From: Desulfocapsa sp050291935 | GTDB taxonomy: Bacteria; Desulfobacterota; Desulfobulbia; Desulfobulbales; Desulfocapsaceae | DNA: 64,000 bases | Assembly: GCA_050291935.1 (NCBI GenBank) | Contig: JBNKKR010000001.1 | Span: forward strand, 1-64,000 | Direction: 5' to 3' | Shown: piece after piece, positions 43,180-51,363 of the stretch | How the letters are laid out: each line of letters opens with the position of its first letter | Numbering within the stretch: position 1 is the first letter of the stretch | Notes under the pieces: generated by a model | Seen by the model: only the letters and a program-made list of their open reading frames with translations | What the model was told of the DNA's origin: nothing | The model's database searches: none | Program-made: the position numbers and the translations under genes

Positions 43180-43536
43180 CTACACTCTTTGTTTCATTAT
43201 TTTAGGACAAATTTGGAGCTGTTGTGACTGCCCTTTTCTTGAATAGGTGATGCTTGCCCGCCTGGACACATCCCTGCGTAAGGTGCGGATTAATGTAAAA
43301 CCTGCCTTGAGTAACATGGCGTTGCGTCTATTATTTTTTCTGATTTTAACGGCCAGGTCATAGCTCTCATCGTCCATTATCCGCTCCGCGTTTTGCATCA
43401 TGATAAGACAGGTGTTTTTTTCGTGTTGAATATTTTCGAGTGATTTCATTTGGCCGTAAATAATGGCGGTTCTCTCCCTTGTCACCAGGTTGTCCAATAC
43501 TTTAAGATAGTGTTTCAATGTAGATCGCTTTGCCAT
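43180..43536 (-). CDS. FlgN-like flagellar chaperone candidate
   Basis: A 118-residue helical, strongly basic protein ('MAKRSTLKHYLKVLDNLVTRE', 'IQHEKNTCLIMM', 'AVKIRKNNRRNAMLLKAGF'). Size, helical content and position just before flgK fit the FlgN chaperone of FlgK and FlgL. The segment 'KIRKNNRRNAMLLKAG' resembles the FlgN C-terminal 'N-x-x-N-x-x-L' pattern. The basic tail ('YSRKGQSQQL' onward) is unusual for FlgN. I chose the ATG at 43536 with GGAGAG ahead; an upstream in-frame start would add four residues. Assignment rests mostly on position. Confidence 0.6.
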   Translation of the reverse strand: MAKRSTLKHYLKVLDNLVTRERTAIIYGQMKSLENIQHEKNTCLIMMQNAERIMDDESYDLAVKIRKNNRRNAMLLKAGFTLIRTLRRDVSRRASITYSRKGQSQQLQICPKIMKQRV

Positions 43537-43556
43537 ATTTCTCTCCAAGAGTAGTG

Positions 43557-44816
43557 TTAGCGGATAAGGTTGAGTACTTCATTGAGCATGTCATCGGTGG
43601 TGGTGATCACCTTGGAATTTGCTGAATAGGCATTTTGTATTGTAATAAGATCAACAAATTCAGCTGAAAGGTCGACATTGGAAAGTTCCAATGCTTGGGT
43701 GATAAGTGTCCCCTGGGATGCACCAGGATAACCAAGGGTTGGCGTTCCTGATTGGTTGGTGGCTAAAAATAGGCTACCACCTGCACTGTCCAAACCGTCC
43801 GGGTTGGTAAAGGTGGCAAGGGAAATCATGGCCACTTCTATGGATTCTCCATTGGAATACACGGCGCTTACGGTACCGTCTTCTGCTATATCAACAGAGG
43901 TAACTTCACCCGATGCATAACCATCTTGATTTTGTGAAAATACAGTGGAATCGCTATCAAATTGAGTGGTATCAAACGTAAAGGTAATATCCTGGGTCGC
44001 ATCGGAGCCATTTTCCCACGTTATTGCGCCGCTGGTTCCGGTATCTCCGGTTAGTAGATTTCCATCTACGTCAAATGTGATAACCCCACTGGAGAGGACC
44101 GTTTGATCGTTGGCTCCACCTGCAGCAAGTTCATCGCTTTCCACAGCAATATTCCATTCCCAGGTTTGATCGGCTGTTTTGGTGAAGTAGCAGGTGGTGA
44201 GATGTGCTGTTCCCAAAGAGTCATAAATGGTGGCGGTTGTCACGTAATTGGAAGTGGCATCCGCATCTGCGATATCAAATACACCAAGAATATCTGAGTT
44301 TGAATCAAGATTGGTTTGAAGCGTTACGTTTTCCGTCTGTTTGGCGGCAATCTGGGAAATATGATCCACCTGGATATCGCCAAGTTGCCCGTTCACAAGT
44401 TCGCCATCATCGTTAAATGGTGAGCCTTGAACCCTATAGCCATCAGCGTTTACAAGGTATCCAGAAGAATCAAAACTCAATGATCCGTTTCTTGTGTAGT
44501 AATAGGTGTCTGTCTCAGGGCTGCTGACGATGAAAAAACCATCTCCCTGGATAGCAAGGTCGGTGGCACTTTCCGTTGCCTCATATCCTCCCTGGCTAAA
44601 GTTGGTTGATACCGATTGGATTTGCGATCCCTGACCGACCTCAGAGTTGCCACTGGAGCTGGCGATTCGTGAGGCAAGCAGATCTGAAAAGACAGTGGAG
44701 CTGCTCTTAAATCCTATGGTGTTTGTATTGGAAATATTATTACCTGTTACTGTCATGGCCTGGGAACTGCTTTGTAAGCCACTGATAGCCGTATACAGCG
44801 TACTGGAAAGTCCCAT
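43557..44816 (-). CDS. flgE: Flagellar hook protein FlgE
   Basis: A 419-residue hook protein. It has the axial N-terminus 'LYTAISGLQSSSQAMTVTGNNISNTNTIGFKSS', the family segment 'ATDLAIQGDGFFIV', the central 'TATIYDSLGTAHLTTCYF' domain and the C-terminal 'LSNVDLSAEFVDLITIQNAYSANSKVITTTDDMLNEVLNL'. It polymerises into the hook. I chose the ATG at 44816 because GGGAGGAAG is directly ahead and the axial motif starts within five residues. The 5' leader contains two perfect hairpins. It is the first gene of flgE-flgN-like-flgK-flgL. Confidence 0.94.
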   Translation of the reverse strand: MGLSSTLYTAISGLQSSSQAMTVTGNNISNTNTIGFKSSSTVFSDLLASRIASSSGNSEVGQGSQIQSVSTNFSQGGYEATESATDLAIQGDGFFIVSSPETDTYYYTRNGSLSFDSSGYLVNADGYRVQGSPFNDDGELVNGQLGDIQVDHISQIAAKQTENVTLQTNLDSNSDILGVFDIADADATSNYVTTATIYDSLGTAHLTTCYFTKTADQTWEWNIAVESDELAAGGANDQTVLSSGVITFDVDGNLLTGDTGTSGAITWENGSDATQDITFTFDTTQFDSDSTVFSQNQDGYASGEVTSVDIAEDGTVSAVYSNGESIEVAMISLATFTNPDGLDSAGGSLFLATNQSGTPTLGYPGASQGTLITQALELSNVDLSAEFVDLITIQNAYSANSKVITTTDDMLNEVLNLIR

Positions 44817-44829
44817 TGCTTCCTCCCTC

Positions 44830-44892
44830 ACACCATTTTCCATGGTGTCTTGTTGATGGTACAAATCTAGCTCTAACAGTTTTGCTGTTAGA
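44830..44892. repeat. Two perfect hairpins in the flgE leader
   Basis: ACACCAT (44830-44836) pairs with ATGGTGT (44842-44848) around 5 bases, directly upstream of the flgE ribosome-binding site. TCTAACAG (44872-44879) pairs with CTGTTAGA (44885-44892) around 5 bases. Both would form in the flgE mRNA leader and could affect translation or stability. Confidence 0.5.
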
Positions 44893-44906
44893 AAGAGTCG
44901 CATCCT

Positions 44907-44922
44907 TGCAATGAAAAATCCC
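44907..44922 (-). promoter_or_regulatory. Weak sigma-54-like element upstream of flgE
   Basis: On the minus strand GGGATTTTTCATTGCA has GG and GC separated by exactly 10 bases and a full TTGCA -12 element, but the -24 half (GGATT instead of GGCAC) is poor. Hook genes are often sigma-54 dependent outside enterics. This is only a candidate. Confidence 0.3.
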
Positions 44923-45361
44923 TTCCTGGATAAGTTTTGCAAGCCATCAGCAGTGTGCATGTGGCTCGCTGTAAGCATGTATCGGCAGTAATTAATACAA
45001 TTATTCATGTAAGTTATGTCATGTGTGGCGTTAAATTATATTGTGGAGGTATTACTAATTTGCGTGTGTAACATTGTGTTCATTGGTCAATCGTTGAAAT
45101 ATCATAGGGTCGTTTTTTAAGAGTCTGGAGTTTAGAATATGCCCGGTTGGAAAATAGAAAGGGCAGCGGAAGGGGTGACCCAGTGTAAAAGATACGAACA
45201 GGCTTCACTTATCACTTGTCGGCGGATGATTTACTGCTGTTGCTCCGGGAGAAGCGCTGACAGCCGCCGGATATATCCTGGCCGGACAGTACTGAGCCAG
45301 AGTCCGAGTTGTCGAGCTGTTTGCCGATTTGCATAACCACGCAAACAATGCGCCTGGATAT

Positions 45362-45413
45362 TATCTCTTTAAAAGAGATAGTTTTTTCTTGAAGTATCTC
45401 TTAAAAAGAGATA
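45362..45413. repeat. Twin 19-bp palindromes upstream of DUF4143 ATPase
   Basis: TATCTCTTTAAAAGAGATA (45362-45380, 9-bp arms) and TATCTCTTAAAAAGAGATA (45395-45413, 8-bp arms) differ at one base and start 33 bases apart, about three helical turns. They end 11 bases before the ATPase ATG at 45425. They look like operator sites or a mobile-element boundary; no coding role is likely. Confidence 0.7.
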
Positions 45414-45424
45414 ATGTCTTCGGT

Positions 45425-46741
45425 ATGAAGGTAATAATTCAACAGCTTCTTGACGACTTTTATGAACGTTCTCTGCCGAAAGTGCAAAGCAGAGAGATGA
45501 AATTCACGTTGCTTCAAGGGAAGGCAACGATAATCATCGGTATGCGTCGTACAGGAAAAACGTTTTTTTGCTACCAGCAGATGCAGTCATTACTTGGTAA
45601 AGGCATTTCACCTGACCGACTTCTTTATCTGAATTTTGAAGATGATCGGCTTCTTGGGTTTCACGCTGAACATTTTCAGATAATTCTCGATCTTTACTAC
45701 ACAAAATTCCCTGATAACCGTGATCTCCCCTGCTACTTTTTCTTTGATGAGATCCAGCGTATCGAATATTGGGAGTCGTTTGTGAGAAGGCTGCTCGATA
45801 CCGAAAACATTCGGATATGCCTCACCGGATCCTCCTCAAAGCTTCTCAGCAGTGAGATCGCCACCAGCCTCAGAGGACGCGGTATCAGGACGGAAATGTT
45901 TCCATACAATTTCAGTGAATTTCTCCGTCACCAGGGCCTGTTTGAGAGCCCTCCTGTTAGCTTTGGAATCAGAACTGCGGCAAAACTTCGCAAGGCAGTA
46001 CTTGAGTATATGCAGATTGGTGGTTTCCCCGAAATCCAGCAACTGGATAGTCTCCTGCGCAATGAGATCCTTCAGGGATATGTTGATTCTGTCCTGTTAA
46101 AAGATGTGGTCGAACGGTATCGAGTGAGTAATGCACTGGTTCTTAAACACCTTGTGCATCATGTCATGCATGCGTCAGGATCTAAATTCAGCATTAATAA
46201 ATTTTATAACACTCTGAAAAGTCAATCTATCAAATGCACAAAGAACAAACTCTATGAATATCTTGATTATCTAATGGAGGCATATCTTTTTTATCAGGTT
46301 CCCATACACAGTCGCAGCGAAAAAGCACGACTGATTAATCCTGCCAAGATATATACGATTGATACCGGACTGTTGGCGGCAATGAGTTTTCGCAACTCTT
46401 CTGATCGTGGTCCACTCCTCGAAAATCTGGTCTTTATCCATCTCCGTCGCCTGGGATATGGACTGGAATATGTCCACCCCGAAAAAGGCGGCGAAATTGA
46501 TTTTTTTGCCCGTCACCCGTTGAGCGGGAAGGTTAAGTTCATCCAGGTCTGCTGGGACATAAGCGATCCCGAAACATTAAAGCGTGAACTTAAAGGACTG
46601 AATAATGGTATGGCCGAGTTTGGTATTACCCATGGCACAATTGTTACCTTCGATGATGAAGTCGATTTGGCTGACGATACTATCTCTGTTATACCTGTCT
46701 GGAAATGGTTGCTTGATCAGACCCTCACCTGTTCAAACTGA
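45425..46741 (+). CDS. AAA ATPase with DUF4143 (AAA_14 family)
   Basis: A 438-residue protein. The N-terminal AAA_14 domain has Walker A 'GMRRTGKT' (39-46), Walker B 'FFFDEIQRI' (about 104-112) and sensor 'ICLTGSSSKLLS'. The C-terminal DUF4143 half includes 'LLENLVFIHLRRLGYGLEYVHPEKGGEIDFF', where G-x-E-I-D-F resembles a PD-(D/E)XK nuclease strand. These proteins are patchily distributed and often sit in mobile or defence-like contexts; their function is not known. I chose the ATG at 45425. A longer frame from 45329 would translate through two palindromes and is unlikely. The gene sits alone between flagellar genes, which suggests acquisition. Confidence 0.85.
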   Translation: MKVIIQQLLDDFYERSLPKVQSREMKFTLLQGKATIIIGMRRTGKTFFCYQQMQSLLGKGISPDRLLYLNFEDDRLLGFHAEHFQIILDLYYTKFPDNRDLPCYFFFDEIQRIEYWESFVRRLLDTENIRICLTGSSSKLLSSEIATSLRGRGIRTEMFPYNFSEFLRHQGLFESPPVSFGIRTAAKLRKAVLEYMQIGGFPEIQQLDSLLRNEILQGYVDSVLLKDVVERYRVSNALVLKHLVHHVMHASGSKFSINKFYNTLKSQSIKCTKNKLYEYLDYLMEAYLFYQVPIHSRSEKARLINPAKIYTIDTGLLAAMSFRNSSDRGPLLENLVFIHLRRLGYGLEYVHPEKGGEIDFFARHPLSGKVKFIQVCWDISDPETLKRELKGLNNGMAEFGITHGTIVTFDDEVDLADDTISVIPVWKWLLDQTLTCSN

Positions 46742-46774
46742 CTTGCATAATCACTCACTCTATCACTTGTGGTG

Positions 46775-47479
46775 CTATCTTTCAGCGGCAAAGAGGTACC
46801 CTTTGTTTCTCACTGTTTTTATCATTTGTGGCAGGTCGGTATATGGAGCCATTTTAGAGCGTATCCTCGCAATATACATGTCAATTGATCTGTCGTAACC
46901 ATTGTATTCAATACCAAATACATCTTTATACAGATGGTCTCTGTCAAGGGTGGTACAGGCATTTTTGGCCATATACCAGAGAAGGTCAAATTCTCTTGTG
47001 GTAAAGGGTATCTCTTCCCCAAAATACGACACACGGCGTAATCCGCCATTTATTTCAAGTCCATCAAAGACGAGGTTGGCGGGAACCACTTTGTTGTTGT
47101 TTCGACGTATAAGGGAGCGGATGCGTGCTAACACCAAGAGAGGAGAAACCGGTTTTAGTAAAATATCATCTATCCCCTGTTCATACAGAAGAACTTGCAT
47201 CATTTCATCCATATTTTCGCTGAGCACCATTATCAGGCCGTTATGGATGGCCCGTAAGTGAGAATAGGATGAGAGTTCATGTAAAGAAAAAGTTGCAGGT
47301 TCGATAAGCAGCAGATCCCTTTTTTTTATAACCACTCCATTTGCAGTTCTTTTTTTCCATGGATGCAGGTTAACAGTGAAATTTTCTTTTTCCAACACCT
47401 CAAAGAGAGGCGTTGAACCGTCACTATCATCTGTAAAAAAAACAACTGTTTTTGAAGAGGAAGCATTGACCTGTGACAT
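46775..47479 (-). CDS. OmpR-family regulator with Glu at the phospho-acceptor position
   Basis: A 234-residue regulator with a receiver-like domain (about 10-125) and a winged-helix DNA-binding domain (about 135-233: 'IPFTTREFDLLWYMAKN', 'DRSIDMYIARIRSKMA', 'IKTVRNKGYLF'). In the receiver the acidic pair (D17-D18) and Lys (K109 in L-L-K-P) are kept, and Ser replaces Thr. The phospho-acceptor Asp is Glu60 in 'DLLLIEPATF', and the following loop is unusual. It is therefore probably not phosphorylated in the normal way and could be constantly active. A triple GTAAA-type box lies 126 bases upstream. It is downstream of fliD beyond a hairpin. No kinase is adjacent. Confidence 0.85.
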   Translation of the reverse strand: MSQVNASSSKTVVFFTDDSDGSTPLFEVLEKENFTVNLHPWKKRTANGVVIKKRDLLLIEPATFSLHELSSYSHLRAIHNGLIMVLSENMDEMMQVLLYEQGIDDILLKPVSPLLVLARIRSLIRRNNNKVVPANLVFDGLEINGGLRRVSYFGEEIPFTTREFDLLWYMAKNACTTLDRDHLYKDVFGIEYNGYDRSIDMYIARIRSKMAPYTDLPQMIKTVRNKGYLFAAER

Positions 47480-47604
47480 AGAGCATTATTTTTTTAATAT
47501 TTATTGATGTTAAGAATCTATTTACTGGGGCAAATGGCTTTTTATCTACTTAATAGCAATTGCCTCCGTAGCTCTATTTATCGGCAATATTTTGCATATG
47601 GTCT

Positions 47605-47630
47605 GTAAAGAGATGGTAAAGTTTTGTAAA
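47605..47630 (+). promoter_or_regulatory. Triple CpxR-type box upstream of OmpR-family regulator
   Basis: GTAAA (47605) - N6 - GTAAA (47616) - N5 - GTAAA (47626), three perfect half-sites, 126 bases upstream of the minus-strand regulator at 47479. Same layout and almost the same sequence as the element at 37037-37062. Confidence 0.7.
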
Positions 47631-47691
47631 GTTGTGTGGCAAAAATAGGAGAGTATGTCACTGCATATGCGTTATATTGGTCTAAGCAAGA

Positions 47692-47721
47692 GCAGGTTGT
47701 TTTCTTTTGAAAACAACCTGC
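47692..47721. terminator. Perfect 13-bp hairpin downstream of fliD
   Basis: GCAGGTTGTTTTC (47692-47704) and GAAAACAACCTGC (47709-47721) are exact reverse complements around TTTT. It lies 53 bases after the fliD stop on the minus strand. The following minus-strand bases (TCTTGCTT) are only weakly T-rich. It probably ends or protects the fliD mRNA and insulates the regulator downstream. Confidence 0.65.
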
Positions 47722-47773
47722 AAGGGGATTTGTATTGGCTAGAGAATAGCAAGCGAAAAGGAGGCTAATGTGT

Positions 47774-49051
47774 TTAGGAGTAGCTTTCAAAAAAACTCGT
47801 AAGGTAGTCGCCTTGGGAATTTAGACTGCTTACCAGAAGCTCCATTGCGGCAAACTGTGCTTCCAGGGTTTCTTGTCTTTTTTCTAAACGCGTTTCCATT
47901 GCTGAAATTCTCTCATCGAGTCTGGTCGTTTCCTTGTCTATGGAACTTTCTTTGGTTGCATAGAATCCCGTTGTGGAGTTTAGAATTTCATTCATGTAGT
48001 CATCCATACGGTTCATAATTCCTTCACTATCGTCATCGCCCAGTAATGTAGTAATAACCGCATCCGAATCTTCTGCCCAGGCTTCGCTCAGGACGTCGGT
48101 GTCAAGGCTTAATTCGCCTGTTTCCCAGTCAGATTCTATACCCAGCGAAACAAGATCTGTACCGGTGAGAAAATCTTTTAGACTGCGCTGGATATCTTTC
48201 ATTGAAAATGCAAGGGTTGAGTCGCTTGCAGAAACGGTGTCGATATAGTCGGCAATGCTGTTGTAGATGGAAACCAGTTCTTCCAACTGGGTTGTAACTA
48301 CTTCCTCACTATTGGAACTAATGGTAACATTTTCTGCCCCGGAATCACTCTCTGCCAAAAGCGTTATGGTCATACCGGGGATGGCCGTTGTGATGGTGTT
48401 ACTCGTACTGGTGTACTCAATTCCATCAATTTCAAATTGTGCCTGGGTCGCTTCCACCGTGTGACCGTCCGTTTCCGTATCAAAGACTATGCTGCCTGTT
48501 CCGGTAATTTCAACCGTTTCACCAGCTGTGTCTGCAGTTAAGAGAAGATGGTAACCGTCCTCAGTACCAACATTGGTAATCGAAGCGCTGACGCCATACT
48601 CTCCCTCGGTAATCAAATCGACCAGTTCAGTAAGGGTGACATCCTCGTAGCTCAGTGTTTCTTCACCAAATTGCAGTTCACCCGTAAGGGTTGTTTCGTC
48701 GGTGTCTGCAAATCCTTCATCACTAATATCTTTTTGTTGCTTGGCAAGGGAGTTTACCTCGATGGCATAGGTCCCCTCATCCGATAACAGGCTTGTACTC
48801 ACCGTAAAATGATCGGATCCATTGTTTGTAACATTAAAAGAAGTGAGGTCACCTTCACTGTTCATTGAGACAACGGAAGAGTAAAAGTTATCCAGCAGGG
48901 TGTTGAATTCGGAGTAGACATCCAACTTTGCCTCTAGGTACTCTTGCTTTTCCTCCATTGTGGTAATGGGAGTACTTTCCAGCTCTATTATGGACTCCAC
49001 AATAGATGCCGTATCAACGCCGCTTGCCAATCCTGAAAATGTTATGGACAT
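47774..49051 (-). CDS. fliD: Flagellar filament cap protein FliD
   Basis: A 425-residue HAP2. The N-terminal signature 'ITFSGLASGVDTASIVESIIELE' (short label only) and 'SSVVSMNSEGDLTSFNVTNN' match FliD_N. The C-terminal half has 'LEELVSIYNSIADYIDTVS', 'SLGIESDWETGELSLD' and a final coiled coil 'RISAMETRLEKRQETLEAQFAAME' typical of FliD_C. It caps the growing filament and guides flagellin folding. fliS, which normally follows fliD, is not here; the next gene is a regulator. It is exported by the flagellar apparatus. A weak GTAAC-N5-GTAAA element lies 150 bases upstream. Confidence 0.93.
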   Translation of the reverse strand: MSITFSGLASGVDTASIVESIIELESTPITTMEEKQEYLEAKLDVYSEFNTLLDNFYSSVVSMNSEGDLTSFNVTNNGSDHFTVSTSLLSDEGTYAIEVNSLAKQQKDISDEGFADTDETTLTGELQFGEETLSYEDVTLTELVDLITEGEYGVSASITNVGTEDGYHLLLTADTAGETVEITGTGSIVFDTETDGHTVEATQAQFEIDGIEYTSTSNTITTAIPGMTITLLAESDSGAENVTISSNSEEVVTTQLEELVSIYNSIADYIDTVSASDSTLAFSMKDIQRSLKDFLTGTDLVSLGIESDWETGELSLDTDVLSEAWAEDSDAVITTLLGDDDSEGIMNRMDDYMNEILNSTTGFYATKESSIDKETTRLDERISAMETRLEKRQETLEAQFAAMELLVSSLNSQGDYLTSFFESYS

Positions 49052-49326
49052 TGCTATCTCCTTTGCGCAGGATAGTAGTTAGTGATTTACCCGTACCTTC
49101 ACCTGTTGCAATTATCGTCATGTAAGATAAGGAAATATATTGTATTTCAGTAAGGTAAGACGCATATTTGTTGCAATGAGATAGTGAAAAAGTGTCAATT
49201 GTAACAATATGTAAAGCGAAATGTTTTTTAAGAAATCATAGAGGAATGGTTTTGCAGATATCTTACAAATGGGAAAACATATGACAAGAGGAGCTGATAA
49301 TAGGCGGAGTTACATTGCTCCTGCGC

Positions 49327-51150
49327 TTAAATCGATTCGGTAAAAATGACCTGATTGCGTCCTTGTTCTTTGGCTCGGTACAGTGCAGCATCGGCTGCCT
49401 GCACCAACACCTCAGGGGACCTGTTTGTATCGGGAATCGTGGTAGAAACACCGATACTAACTGTTACATATTGAAGGGGAGAGCGCTCATGGACAATGGC
49501 TTGTTGTTGTAATTGGGTGCAAACATTTTTTGCAATTTGTTGGGCACTCTCAGCAGAGGTCACAGGGGCAATAAAGACAAACTCTTCTCCGCCGTAGCGA
49601 GCAACCAAGTCACCGGTGCGGCAGATGGTTGCCGAAAATAGTTTCGCTACCTGGCGCAGACATTCGTCACCTTCCTGGTGCCCGTAGTAATCGTTATAGT
49701 TTTTGAACCAGTCAATATCAAGCATCCCCAATGAGAGGGATTGCCCCAGGCGGGCTGCCCGAATCCACTCGTTCTTCAATGCCTCATCGAAACAGTATCG
49801 GTTGGCAATACCTGTCAAACTATCGGTCACCGTGAGGGCTTGGAGCTTGTCATTAAGGACTTGCAGTTCGTTGGTACGCTCTGCGACTTTGCTGTCAAGG
49901 TGTCGGATATTATCTTGTAAATGGTCAACCATACCGTTAAATGCTGTTGCGACAACCCCGATCTCGTCATCTCGGTTTATATGGCAGCGTGCGTCAAATT
50001 CACCGTTTACAACCCGCAATGCCGTATCGCTTAAATGACGCAAAGGATCGGTCAGTCTTTTGGTAAAGAGGTAGGTCAACAGGACACTGAAGAGCATGGT
50101 TGCGGTGAAGACCATCACCACTCGCCGTCTCAGGATCATCGCACTTTCATCAAGTTCAGCCACATAGACAGAGGTACAAATATACCAGTCAAATGGTTCA
50201 AAGTATCGCACCCATGAGATTTTCTCATAGCTATAGTTGTCGGGATCGTTTGGCCTGTCCCAAAGATAGTGCAGCCCTTCTTGTTTGTCGGCCAAATTCA
50301 TTAAGATCGGAGCAATAGGCGTATTTGTTGACGGATTGCGAAGCATTGAAAAATCAGTCCCTTCTATATTGGTATTGGGGTGGATAACCATGTTTTTATT
50401 CCCGTCAAAGATATAGACATAGCCCGATTTGGCAAGATGTGTTGTTCGTAGCCGCTGACGAAGATTGTCGATGGCGGCCTTTTGTTTTAAGTGGACAGTG
50501 GCTTCCACGTCGTCCAGATAGATGCCTGTGCCGATAACAAGATTAAAAAAAGGAATTAGTTTGTAATAACTGAGTTTCTCAATGGGTTGTTGATCAGCAA
50601 GACGGTGCCACCAGTACGAGTAATACCCCTCTTTTTTAGAGAGCGCACCTGCCACCATCGGAGGTACAATAAGTTTTCCTCGTAAATCACGCTGTTGTGA
50701 GAAATCTGCGTTATTTAATTTTGGATCTGGATGAGAAATCAGAATAGAGCCGTAATTTGAGGCCCAGACATAATCGTCATGACCGTAGGTTATGTGACGG
50801 AGCTCGTTAAGCAGCTTTTCCAGATTCTGTTCTTTTGTGATTTCGCCGCTTTGTACCTCTTTTTCAAGCATTGTAGCTCGTGCTTCAACGATGTCGACGA
50901 TGTTGCGTAATTGAGATTTTCTTTCCAGAATTACGGAGTTGCGGTAATTTTCGAGCTCAAGGTTCATCTGTTCAACCATTTCATATACATTCTTTAAAAT
51001 GGTTCGTCCGGCGTTTTCCTCAATTCTGTTAACGGTGTTTTGGATAAAGGGGACAGCCAGCAGGTACATAATGGCAAATAACAGGCTGGTAATCACCGCT
51101 GTGGTTGTGAAAAGACGGGCAAAAAGAGTCCATTTAAAGCGTATTTCCAT
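49327..51150 (-). CDS. Membrane diguanylate cyclase with double Cache sensor
   Basis: A 607-residue enzyme that makes cyclic di-GMP. TM1 is at about 11-34. A long periplasmic region with two sCache modules follows ('HDDYVWASNYGSILISHPDPKLN' and 'SGYVYIFDGNKNMVIHPNTNIEG'). TM2 is at about 345-365 and HAMP at about 366-420. The GGDEF domain (about 440-605) has 'LTVTDSLTGIANRYCFDE' and the active site R-Y-G-G-E-E-F. An inhibitory I-site RxxD (R-T-G-D) lies five residues before GGEEF, so product feedback is expected. It could serve the STAS-PilZ receptor at 9107-9916. It is monocistronic and divergent from a VOC gene. Confidence 0.92.
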   Translation of the reverse strand: MEIRFKWTLFARLFTTTAVITSLLFAIMYLLAVPFIQNTVNRIEENAGRTILKNVYEMVEQMNLELENYRNSVILERKSQLRNIVDIVEARATMLEKEVQSGEITKEQNLEKLLNELRHITYGHDDYVWASNYGSILISHPDPKLNNADFSQQRDLRGKLIVPPMVAGALSKKEGYYSYWWHRLADQQPIEKLSYYKLIPFFNLVIGTGIYLDDVEATVHLKQKAAIDNLRQRLRTTHLAKSGYVYIFDGNKNMVIHPNTNIEGTDFSMLRNPSTNTPIAPILMNLADKQEGLHYLWDRPNDPDNYSYEKISWVRYFEPFDWYICTSVYVAELDESAMILRRRVVMVFTATMLFSVLLTYLFTKRLTDPLRHLSDTALRVVNGEFDARCHINRDDEIGVVATAFNGMVDHLQDNIRHLDSKVAERTNELQVLNDKLQALTVTDSLTGIANRYCFDEALKNEWIRAARLGQSLSLGMLDIDWFKNYNDYYGHQEGDECLRQVAKLFSATICRTGDLVARYGGEEFVFIAPVTSAESAQQIAKNVCTQLQQQAIVHERSPLQYVTVSIGVSTTIPDTNRSPEVLVQAADAALYRAKEQGRNQVIFTESI

Positions 51151-51363
51151 GATGGTTTTTTGGAGTCCTGCTTCAGAGTTTTTTTAACGTACTAAAAAAC
51201 AACTATTCGATACAGTTATCTTATCAGGACATTATCCATAAAAATATAGAAAAAAATGTGGAAAATGCATAAATGAGGGAGTAAGTGGTAATTTCAGAAA
51301 ATAATCCATCAGGGTGATAATAGATCGGGTAGTAGACCGCAAAGAAACGGATAGGTGCTATAT

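Larger units (their letters stand above)
44817..45424. other. Intergenic region between flgE and the DUF4143 ATPase
   Basis: 608 bases with no supported gene. Near flgE it holds two hairpins (44830-44848 and 44872-44892) and a possible sigma-54 element (44907-44922). A locally GC-richer stretch at about 45140-45340 carries short coding-like frames and may be a relic. The right end has two 19-bp palindromes (45362-45413) directly ahead of the ATPase gene. Confidence 0.7.

Noticed and set aside
45329..45424. N-terminal extension of the DUF4143 ATPase
   Set aside because: The extra residues are encoded by the two palindromes, lack similarity to the family, and the ATG at 45425 gives a normal start.
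49201..49215. GTAAC-N5-GTAAA about 150 bases upstream of fliD, a possible fourth Cpx-type box
   Set aside because: One half-site is imperfect, there is no third repeat, and the region is very AT-rich. It is in the right orientation but too weak to claim.
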